Source: Pseudoruegeria sp. SK021 (GTDB taxonomy: Bacteria > Pseudomonadota > Alphaproteobacteria > Rhodobacterales > Rhodobacteraceae). Taken from it: a stretch of DNA of 64,000 bases. Location of the stretch: the NCBI RefSeq assembly GCF_002119405.1, contig NZ_MTBG01000008.1, positions 1 through 64,000 of the forward strand, written 5' to 3'. This document shows, in pieces, positions 53,734-64,000 of the stretch. A model generated the notes under the pieces. The model worked only from the letters and a program-made list of their open reading frames with translations, was not told the DNA's origin and did no database searches. Positions within the stretch are counted from its first letter, which is position 1. Each line of letters begins with the position of its first letter. A program made the position numbers and the translations under genes.

Positions 53734-55291
53734 CGCGACGCGCCTTCTGGCCGCTACTGCATGTGCAGCACTGCTCAGCGCCGTGCAGTCCAACGCCCAG
53801 ACCACGCCGACAGCCAGCGTGCCCTCGCCAACAGCGCCGCTGTCCGCGATTCCGTGGCTGTCCGAAACACTGGAATATCGCCCCATCCGCCGGCGCGAAG
53901 CGCCCCCCGCCCCGGTTCCCGAATCGGACAACATCACCGTCAGCGCCATTGATGCGCCCACCCCGGCTGCCACCGGCCTGCTGTCACCTGCGGTGACCGG
54001 GCTTCCGGCGGATCTTTGGGCCGGATCAGAGGGGGCGGTTCTCACCCGGCTGGTACGCGCCATGCCTCTGCTGCCGCAGCCCGCCCTGCAACAGGTGTTT
54101 GATGGGCTGCTGTTGCTCGAAGCGACGCCGCCCGCCGCAGATGGCTCTGACTTGTTGCTGGCCCGGATCGACGCCCTGCTGCTGCGCGGTGCCTTGGACC
54201 CGGCGCAAGCCTTGCTAGAGCGCGCGGGCCCTGACACGCCGGCCCTGTTTCGCCGTTGGTTCGACATTTCCCTGCTCAATGGCACCGAAGATCGCGCCTG
54301 CGCGACGTTGGCCAAAAAACCCGAACTGTCCCCCAACTATGAGACCCGGATCTTCTGTCTGGCCCGGATGGGGCGTTGGCTCACTGCGGCGCTGACCCTT
54401 GAGACCGCAACCGCGCTCGATCGGATCACCCCGGACAGCCGGGACCGTCTGGCCCGGTTTCTCGATCCCGAACTCTTTGAAGGCGACGGCCCCGCGCCGC
54501 GCCCCAGCCCGGTCACACCGCTGGACTTTCGCATTCTCGAAGCCGTGGGCGAGCCGGTGCCCACCAGCGGCCTCCCCTTGGCGTTCGCGCAAAGCGACCT
54601 GCGCCACGTGATCGGTTGGAAAGCCCAACTGGATGCCGCAGAACGGCTGGCACGGGTCGGATCGTTGCCGGTGAACACCCTGCTGGGGATCTACACCGCC
54701 CGCCGCCCTGCCGCCTCTGGCGGGGTCTGGGATCGGGTGACGCTGTTGCAAGAATTGGACATTGAGATCGCTGCAGGTGACGCCACGGCTGCGGCCATGA
54801 CCTTGCCCTTCGCGTGGAACGCCATGCGCGAGGCCGACCTAGAGGCCGTGTTCGCCCAAATGATGGCCCCGCGCCTGTCCCGGCTCAGCTTTCAGGGCGA
54901 GGCCGCCCGGATGGTCTATGAGCTTGGTCTGATCTCGAACAGTGCCGCGGCACTGGCGCCGCCGCCATCCGGGGTCGAACTGTCCCCCGACCTGGCCTTC
55001 GCCGCCGCCCTCGCCACCGGCGATCTGAAACGGGCGACACCGGTGGACGACTGGCAATCGACGATTCGCGCCGCGCTTCTCAGTCCGGACCTGCCCCCCA
55101 CCTATGCCCGGATGATCGAGGATGGTCGCACCGGCGAGGCGTTGCTAACCGCGCTGGCGCGCTTGGTGAATGGCCGCGAAGGCGATCCGATGGACATTGC
55201 CGAGGCGTTGCAACTTCTGCGCGCCTTGGGGCAAGAGGCCACCGCCCGGCAAGCTGCGTTGCAGATCCTGCGCATCGAGCCGCGCCAATGA
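53723..55291 (+). CDS. Exported Ala-rich helical-repeat protein of unknown function
   Basis: A 522-residue protein with a signal peptide (about 1-26, SNAQ), a Pro/Ala/Thr-rich linker to about 95, then Ala/Leu-rich helical repeats resembling a TPR-like solenoid through to the end. No catalytic motif is visible. Three cysteines (about 193, 213 and one in the signal peptide) could form a disulfide (ACATL, IFCLARM). It is coupled to the small ORF upstream and overlaps xerD by four bases. A periplasmic scaffold role in envelope or division is inference from the context. Confidence 0.7.
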   Translation: MANSATRLLAATACAALLSAVQSNAQTTPTASVPSPTAPLSAIPWLSETLEYRPIRRREAPPAPVPESDNITVSAIDAPTPAATGLLSPAVTGLPADLWAGSEGAVLTRLVRAMPLLPQPALQQVFDGLLLLEATPPAADGSDLLLARIDALLLRGALDPAQALLERAGPDTPALFRRWFDISLLNGTEDRACATLAKKPELSPNYETRIFCLARMGRWLTAALTLETATALDRITPDSRDRLARFLDPELFEGDGPAPRPSPVTPLDFRILEAVGEPVPTSGLPLAFAQSDLRHVIGWKAQLDAAERLARVGSLPVNTLLGIYTARRPAASGGVWDRVTLLQELDIEIAAGDATAAAMTLPFAWNAMREADLEAVFAQMMAPRLSRLSFQGEAARMVYELGLISNSAAALAPPPSGVELSPDLAFAAALATGDLKRATPVDDWQSTIRAALLSPDLPPTYARMIEDGRTGEALLTALARLVNGREGDPMDIAEALQLLRALGQEATARQAALQILRIEPRQ

Positions 55292-56289
55292 CACAGCCCG
55301 CTCCCGGCAACAGCACGGGGACGGCATGGATCAGCCGCTTTCTGGAAGCCCAAGCCGCCGAATTGGATGCCGCGCGCAACACCCAACTTGCTTACGGCCG
55401 CGACCTGAAGGACTTTTTGGCATGGTTGGTCCGCCACGACACCGGCTTCGAGACCGCCAGTCGCGACCAGATCGAAGCCTATCTGGCGTTCTGCAACGAT
55501 CAAGGCCTGTCCGCCGCCACCCGGGCAAGGCGGCTTGCCTCGATCCGGCAACTCTATCGGTTTGCGTTCGAAGAAAAGCTGCGCGCTGACAATCCGGCGA
55601 TCCGCATTCGCGGCCCCCGCAAGGCCAAAAGCCTGCCCCGCACCCTCAGCGAAGCCGAAGTCAGCGCCCTGCTGACCGCCGCCACCACCCATGGCCGCGC
55701 CGCAGCCGACCGCCTGCGCAATACCTGTTTGATGGAAATCCTTTACGCCACCGGCCTGCGGGTCACAGAGCTGGTGACCTTGCCGGTGGCGGCCACTCGC
55801 GGCGATCCGCAGGTGCTGTTGGTGCGCGGCAAAGGCAACAAGGAACGCATGGTGCCGCTGTCCACCCCGGCCCGCCGCGCGCTGACCGCATGGCTGGCGC
55901 ATCGCGATGCCGCCGAGGATCTGGCCCGCAAGGAACACGGCACCAAACCCTCACCCTATCTCTTTCCCAGCCGGGCCGCCGCCGGTCACATGCCCCGACA
56001 GAGCTTTTTCCTGATGCTTAAGGATCTGTGCGTCGCCGCAGGCATCTCGCCGCAGAAGGTGACCCCGCACACCTTGCGCCACGCCTTCGCCACCCATTTG
56101 TTGGAACACGGCGCCGATCTGCGGGCCATCCAACTATTGCTGGGCCATGCGGACCTGTCCACCACGGAAATCTATACCCATGTGCTGGAAACCCGCCTGC
56201 GAGAGCTTGTACTGACCCACCATCCTCTGGCACAGAACGCGCCTGCGCCAACCCGGGCGCACCCTATCCAAGATAAGGCCCAGACATGA
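55288..56289 (+). CDS. xerD: Tyrosine recombinase XerD
   Basis: Resolves chromosome dimers at dif with XerC and FtsK; 333 residues, slightly long. N-terminal SAM-like core-binding domain (about 20-110). The catalytic domain has Arg in [12 protein letters not shown], Lys in [52 protein letters not shown] with His-x-x-Arg, His and Tyr nucleophile. All five catalytic residues are present. It is a core gene, not a mobile integrase. It overlaps trmFO by four bases. No dif site was identified. Confidence 0.92.
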   Translation: MTQPAPGNSTGTAWISRFLEAQAAELDAARNTQLAYGRDLKDFLAWLVRHDTGFETASRDQIEAYLAFCNDQGLSAATRARRLASIRQLYRFAFEEKLRADNPAIRIRGPRKAKSLPRTLSEAEVSALLTAATTHGRAAADRLRNTCLMEILYATGLRVTELVTLPVAATRGDPQVLLVRGKGNKERMVPLSTPARRALTAWLAHRDAAEDLARKEHGTKPSPYLFPSRAAAGHMPRQSFFLMLKDLCVAAGISPQKVTPHTLRHAFATHLLEHGADLRAIQLLLGHADLSTTEIYTHVLETRLRELVLTHHPLAQNAPAPTRAHPIQDKAQT

Positions 56290-57638
56290 CAGAGACCCTT
56301 CACATTATTGGCGGCGGCATGGCTGGATGCGAGGCGGCTTGGCAGGCTGCGGAACTGGGCGTGCCCGTAGTTCTGCACGAGATGCGCCCCACTGTTGAGA
56401 CCTTCGCGCACCGCACCGGCAATCTGGCCGAAATGGTCTGCTCGAACTCATTCCGCTCCGACGATGACGAAGCCAACGCGGTCGGGCTGCTGCATTGGGA
56501 AATGCGCGCCGCTGGCGGGCTGATCATTCAATCCGCCGATGCCCACGCCTTGCCAGCCGGATCGGCTTTGGCGGTGGACCGCGATCCGTTTGCCGAGACC
56601 GTAACTGCGCGTATCCACGCCCACCCCCTGATCACGGTAGAAGCCGGCGAAATCACCGCCCTACCCACATCTGGCCATTGGATCATCGCCTCCGGACCGC
56701 TAACCTCAGGGGCCTTGGCCAATTCCCTCCGGGCCGAGACCGGTGAAGATGCGCTGGCCTTTTTCGACGCCATCGCCCCCATCGTGTACGCTGACAGCAT
56801 CGACATGTCGAAAGCGTGGTTCCAATCACGCTATGACAAGGGCGATACCGAAGAAGAACGCACCGCCTATCTAAACTGCCCGATGGACAAGGAGACCTAT
56901 GAGGCGTTCATCGACGCGCTTTTAAGCGCCGAAAAAGCCGAATTCAAAGAGGGTGAGACCGCCCGTTATTTTGACGGCTGCCTACCAATCGAAGTTATGG
57001 CGGAACGCGGACGCGAGACTCTGCGTTTCGGTCCTATGAAACCTGTTGGCCTGACCAATCCGCACCAACCCCAGATCAAAGCCCATGCCGTGGTGCAGTT
57101 GCGCCGCGACAATGCGCTTGGCACCCTGTTCAACATCGTCGGCTTTCAGACCAAGATGAAGTACGGTGCGCAGACCGAAGTTCTGCGGATGATCCCCGGG
57201 CTGGAAAGCGCCAGCTTCGCCCGTTTGGGCGGCATCCACCGCAACACCTTTCTGAACTCACCGACCTTGCTGGATGGGCAGATGCGCCTACGCAGCCAGC
57301 CGCATATCCGGTTCGCGGGCCAGATCACCGGGGTCGAAGGCTATGTGGAAAGCGCCGCGATGGGTCTGCTTGCCGGTCGCCTTGCCGCAGCTGAGATCCT
57401 TGGCCGCCCGATCACCCACCCGCCTGCGGATACCGCGACCGGCGCGCTGGTGACCCACATCACCGGCGGGGCTGACGCCAAGACATTTCAGCCGATGAAC
57501 GTCAACTTTGGTCTGTTCCCCCCGATCGACGCCAAGGGCGGACGTCGCGGCCGCAAAGACCGCTACAAAGCCTATACTGACCGGGCCAAAGCCGCGTGGC
57601 AGGACTGGCTCGATCTGCCCAAAACCGGGGCGGCCTGA
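56286..57638 (+). CDS. trmFO: Folate-dependent tRNA m5U54 methyltransferase TrmFO
   Basis: Methylates U54 of tRNA using methylene-THF and FADH2; 450 residues. FAD-binding [31 protein letters not shown] start, [30 protein letters not shown] at about 44-75, and [15 protein letters not shown] (about 197-211) with a catalytic Cys region. FGLFPP near the end is also conserved. Overlaps xerD by four bases and is the last of the coupled run begun at 53602. Confidence 0.96.
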   Translation: MTETLHIIGGGMAGCEAAWQAAELGVPVVLHEMRPTVETFAHRTGNLAEMVCSNSFRSDDDEANAVGLLHWEMRAAGGLIIQSADAHALPAGSALAVDRDPFAETVTARIHAHPLITVEAGEITALPTSGHWIIASGPLTSGALANSLRAETGEDALAFFDAIAPIVYADSIDMSKAWFQSRYDKGDTEEERTAYLNCPMDKETYEAFIDALLSAEKAEFKEGETARYFDGCLPIEVMAERGRETLRFGPMKPVGLTNPHQPQIKAHAVVQLRRDNALGTLFNIVGFQTKMKYGAQTEVLRMIPGLESASFARLGGIHRNTFLNSPTLLDGQMRLRSQPHIRFAGQITGVEGYVESAAMGLLAGRLAAAEILGRPITHPPADTATGALVTHITGGADAKTFQPMNVNFGLFPPIDAKGGRRGRKDRYKAYTDRAKAAWQDWLDLPKTGAA

Positions 57639-57679
57639 GCCCCAGCCCCCCAGACGCCCACCTGTGACGAGGACATGAC

Positions 57680-57862
57680 ATGAACTATATTCTCGCAATC
57701 TTTCTGCCCCCGTTGGCGATCTTGTTCACCGGTCGCTGGATAGTTGCCATCATCACCTTCCTGATCTGGATCCCCGCCCTGTTCTTCTCGGGCGGGCTGA
57801 CCCACCCCATGTTCATCCTGCTGGCATGGTTCTTGATTCACCAAAAAAGCGTGGCCCCCTGA
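57680..57862 (+). CDS. YqaE/Pmp3-type small membrane protein
   Basis: A 60-residue hydrophobic peptide with two membrane segments (about 3-18 and 22-50). The ILAIFLPPLAILFTGRW start resembles the Pmp3/YqaE family, which affects membrane potential or stress resistance in other organisms. The usual second conserved motif is diverged, so the family call is tentative. It lies 41 bases after trmFO and 34 before gluQ on the same strand. ORF length and hydrophobic pattern support it as real. Confidence 0.65.
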   Translation: MNYILAIFLPPLAILFTGRWIVAIITFLIWIPALFFSGGLTHPMFILLAWFLIHQKSVAP

Positions 57863-57896
57863 TCGGCGCCTGCCGGAACCAACTGGCTGCGCAACC

Positions 57897-58793
57897 ATGC
57901 CCATGATCACCCGATTTGCCCCTTCGCCCACCGGCCCGCTGCATCTGGGTCACGCCTATTCAGCGCTGCTTGCCCAAGACATGGCCGGGGCGGCGGGGGG
58001 TACGTTCTTGCTTCGCCTGGAAGACATCGACCGCAGCCGCGCCCGTCCCGAATGGGAGGCGCAGATCTTCGCGGACCTGCACTGGCTTGGCCTGCGCTGG
58101 CCAGAGCCGGTGCTTCGGCAATCAGACCGCATGACGGCCTACGAGGCGGCGCTGGACGATCTGTGGCAACGGGGGCTGCTTTATGCCTGCACCTGTACGC
58201 GCCGTGACATTTCGGATGCCCTGTCTGCGCCGCAGGAAGGCGTGCCAACCCACGGCCCCGACGGTCCGATCTATCCCGGCACCTGCCGCCCTGCACCGGA
58301 CGCCGTCGCGCCGACCCAGCCGCGCCCGAAAAGCGGCACCTACCGGCTAAACATCGGCCGGGCCGTGGCAGTGCTTGCCGGTGAACCCACTGCGCCGGTC
58401 CTGCATGTGGTCGAGACTGGGCCCGGCCCAAACCACGGTTCCACCGACGTTCCTCTCGCGCATTTGGCCCACACCATCGGCGATGTGGTGCTGGCGCGGG
58501 CGGGCATGGGCACGTCCTATCATCTGTCGGTGGTTGTGGACGATGCCGCGCAGCAAATCACCCATGTGGTGCGCGGGGCCGATCTGGCTGAGGCCACGGT
58601 CATTCACGTGTTGCTGCAACGGCTTTTAGGGCTACCAACGCCAACCTATCACCATCATCGGCTGATCCGGGATGCGGCAGGCAAACGGCTGGCCAAACGT
58701 GATGACGCCCGCGCGATCCGGCTGTACCGGGACATGGGCGCAACGCCAGCAGACATTCGCGCCTTGGTCGGGCTTAGTCCTCTGGCGCCATGA
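57897..58793 (+). CDS. gluQ: Glutamyl-Q tRNA(Asp) synthetase
   Basis: Attaches Glu to queuosine 34 of tRNA-Asp; 298 residues, truncated relative to GltX as expected (no anticodon-binding domain). HIGH motif as FAPSPTGPLHLGHAYSALLA, zinc site CTC plus YPGTC (about 98-140), and KMSKS replaced by KRLAKRD near residue 262. Start could be 57897 or the ATG at 57903; the ribosome binding site is weak either way. The 3' end overlaps hisI by 20 bases on the opposite strand. Confidence 0.93.
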   Translation: MPMITRFAPSPTGPLHLGHAYSALLAQDMAGAAGGTFLLRLEDIDRSRARPEWEAQIFADLHWLGLRWPEPVLRQSDRMTAYEAALDDLWQRGLLYACTCTRRDISDALSAPQEGVPTHGPDGPIYPGTCRPAPDAVAPTQPRPKSGTYRLNIGRAVAVLAGEPTAPVLHVVETGPGPNHGSTDVPLAHLAHTIGDVVLARAGMGTSYHLSVVVDDAAQQITHVVRGADLAEATVIHVLLQRLLGLPTPTYHHHRLIRDAAGKRLAKRDDARAIRLYRDMGATPADIRALVGLSPLAP

Positions 58794-59133
58794 GCTCGTG
58801 CTCGCCATCCAAGTCAACGGCAGTGTAAAAGCAAGATTTCCGATTGGTGTGGCACGCCGGACCGACCTGCCGGACCCGCACCAGCAGGCAATCTCGGTCG
58901 CAATCCACCCGTAACTCTTCCAGATGCTGAACGTGGCCACTGGTTTCACCCTTGACCCAGAAAGCTTGGCGCGAGCGCGACCAATAGGTCACCCGCTTGC
59001 TTTGCAACGTCCGCATGACCGCCTCGGAATTCATCCAGGCCACCATCAAAACTTGGTTGGTGACCGCGTCTTGGGCGACGACCGGGATCAAGCCCTGCTC
59101 ATTATAAACCAGACTGTCGGGATCGAAACTCAT
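58774..59133 (-). CDS. hisI: Phosphoribosyl-AMP cyclohydrolase
   Basis: Third step of histidine biosynthesis; 119 residues without the HisE domain, as usual in this group. Motifs include VLMVAWMNSEAV (about 28-39), TYWSRSRQAFWVKGETSGHVQ (about 49-69), and the zinc-binding CDRDCLLVRVRQVGPACHTNRKSCFY (about 77-102). Minus strand, single gene, converging on gluQ with a 20-base overlap. Divergent from the NifU-like scaffold gene. Confidence 0.96.
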   Translation of the reverse strand: MSFDPDSLVYNEQGLIPVVAQDAVTNQVLMVAWMNSEAVMRTLQSKRVTYWSRSRQAFWVKGETSGHVQHLEELRVDCDRDCLLVRVRQVGPACHTNRKSCFYTAVDLDGEHELMAPED

Positions 59134-59200
59134 GGGTTATCCTTTGCAACAGGGCACAGCACCGCTATGTACAATACCTGCTCCAGAAGGAAAAGCCGCC

Positions 59201-59650
59201 GTGGCCGATACTGATCTTATCAAACTCTATTCCAAGCGCATCCTGCGGCTCGCCACTGAGATTCCCCTGACCGGGCGCCTTGACGCGCCGATGGGCACCG
59301 CGCGCTGCCGGGCGCCGCTGTGCGGATCGTCCGTGGTTGTTGATCTGGATGTGCAAAATGGCCGCGTTGTGCGTTTTGCACAGGACGTGAAGGCCTGCGC
59401 CTTGGGTCAGGCCGCTGCCGCCGTGGTCGGGGCTGACATTCTCGGTCGGAACCGCGCAGAGATCGCCGCCGCCCGGGCGCAACTGGCAGCGATGCTGAAA
59501 TCCGAAGGCCCGGTGCCGGACGCGCCTTTCGCGGAGTTTGAAGTGCTGCTTCCGGCGCGCGACTATGCCAACCGCCGCGGCTCCATCCTGCTCAGTCTGG
59601 ATGCAAGCCTACAGGCCTTTGATGCTGCCGTCGCAACTGACTGCGTCTGA
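59201..59650 (+). CDS. NifU/IscU-like iron-sulfur scaffold protein
   Basis: A 149-residue IscU-type scaffold with C36, C41 and C67 in ARCRAPLCGS and VKACALGQA. It lacks the third IscU cysteine near residue 106, so it is a diverged scaffold as found in Rhodobacterales. The start GTG at 59201 has AGAAGGA about nine bases upstream and gives MADTDLIKLY; the open frame to 59132 is unsupported. No suf or isc genes surround it. It may serve a specific client or cluster trafficking. Confidence 0.83.
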   Translation: MADTDLIKLYSKRILRLATEIPLTGRLDAPMGTARCRAPLCGSSVVVDLDVQNGRVVRFAQDVKACALGQAAAAVVGADILGRNRAEIAAARAQLAAMLKSEGPVPDAPFAEFEVLLPARDYANRRGSILLSLDASLQAFDAAVATDCV

Positions 59651-59672
59651 CGCCGTCTGATCCCACCGCCGA

Positions 59673-59708
59673 AGAAAAAGCGCCGCACTCCGGGGCAGGA
59701 GGCGGCGC
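59673..59708 (-). terminator. Rho-independent terminator of the 43-residue minus-strand ORF
   Basis: On the minus strand GCGCCGC (59708-59702) and GCGGCGC (59686-59680) form a 7-bp stem with a 15-base loop that can pair further (CTCC with GGAG). It is followed by TTTTTCT at 59679-59673. It lies 98 bases past the ORF stop. Confidence 0.75.
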
Positions 59709-59806
59709 AAGTGGTGCGGGACAGGACAGGCTCTGGACAGGGCAAAGACCAGAGACAGGCGAGCCATTAGGCGATGGCAGATGTCCGTGGGTCCCGCAGG
59801 GGCAGT

Positions 59807-59938
59807 TCAAATAGCGGGCAGAAGTCCCGGCAGATACAGAAACCCAAAGAAGGCGATACAGAGCGAAATTGCCCCCAGAAGGTCGCGCCACATAGTTGCG
59901 GCGGATCGCTCAATGGCCTGTTTGACATCTTCGATCAT
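59807..59938 (-). CDS. Small single-helix membrane protein, 43 residues
   Basis: Not detectable by usual length thresholds. The ATG at 59938 has AAAGGAG nine bases upstream on the minus strand. The product has a polar start (MIEDVKQAIERS), an amphipathic WRDLLGA stretch and one hydrophobic helix (about 21-40), ending LLPAI. A TTATAG about 20 bases upstream of the ribosome binding site may be its -10. The terminator at 59673-59708 lies downstream. Together these make it a supported small gene in what would otherwise be a 390-base gap. Function unknown. Confidence 0.7.
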   Translation of the reverse strand: MIEDVKQAIERSAATMWRDLLGAISLCIAFFGFLYLPGLLPAI

Positions 59939-60037
59939 CGTCTCGGCTCCTTTGTGTTCCTATAATGTTCTTATGCCGATTCCGTTAACCTTTGTAAAGA
60001 AAAATTAAGAACACAAGTGGAACACCGGGGCGCGAAA

Positions 60038-64000
<3,963 letters not shown>

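Noticed and set aside
55288-56289. Phage or island integrase
   Set aside because: The tyrosine recombinase has XerD architecture, sits in a core-gene run coupled to trmFO, and has no adjacent tRNA or attachment repeat.
58680-58700. Broken KMSKS motif as sign of a dead GltX
   Set aside because: KRLAKRD is normal for GluQ-type synthetases, which also lack the anticodon domain; the gene is intact.

Overview
The window reads as chromosomal DNA of a GC-rich alphaproteobacterium of the Rhodobacterales (Roseobacter group). The basis is gene content and order: pepA-holC divergent from lptFG-lptD-surA-pdxA-rsmA, scpBA-nagZ-SPOR-argS-dgt divergent from an A-type Fe-S carrier, a DUF4167 protein, a DUF2927 lipoprotein, a Mur-type Fur regulator, and two proteins with VPLPA-type C-terminal sorting signals. 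I cannot name a genus. Nearly all of it is dense core genome. I see no rRNA, tRNA, CRISPR array, insertion sequence, prophage or integrase cassette. The xerD gene looks like the housekeeping recombinase.

Layout. 1-1568 is visibly more AT-rich and gene-poor: a truncated minus-strand gene, a VPLPA-CTERM protein with its own terminator, and about 640 bases without a supportable gene. 1569-7726 holds a 37-residue ORF, a stand-alone TfoX C-terminal domain, ndk, an ABC-F ATPase, MarC, a retropepsin-like protease, holC and pepA. 7848-15344 is a tightly overlapping envelope operon (lptF, lptG, lptD, surA-like) that runs into pdxA and rsmA. 15414-19983 is minus strand: DUF4167, prmC, prfA, DUF1499 and agmatinase. 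20140-28767 is mostly plus strand: mazG, an orphan iron-binding protein, a nucleoside hydrolase, selO, mur, a minus-strand cation/proton antiporter, a DMT permease and eno. 29035-32772 is the zwf-pgl-pgi carbon operon. A radical SAM protein and a GntP permease follow.

35473-41956 is the scpB/scpA/nagZ/SPOR/argS/dgt minus-strand run, facing erpA. 42446-45746 holds a SlyD-like isomerase, xth, an FAD monooxygenase and a DksA-like protein that has lost most of its zinc cysteines. 45960-49982 is a five-gene plus-strand block: MoxR ATPase, GNAT, DUF2927 lipoprotein, a 54-residue membrane protein and a CoxE-like VWA protein. It is the best candidate here for a poorly described system. 50229-59650 has a second VPLPA-CTERM protein, an M48 protease, aroB/aroK, and a string of overlapping plus-strand genes from a 43-residue membrane ORF and an unknown exported protein into xerD and trmFO. 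These are followed by a YqaE-like peptide, gluQ, hisI and a NifU-like scaffold. A 43-residue minus-strand ORF with its own ribosome binding site and terminator sits at 59807-59938, then recG and the 3' part of ligA run off the window.

Several reading frames need internal starts (mazG, erpA, lptG, surA-like, aroK, dgt), because upstream extensions only read through neighbouring DNA. Start choices are explained entry by entry. All functional names come from motifs and remembered family features; no database search was possible.
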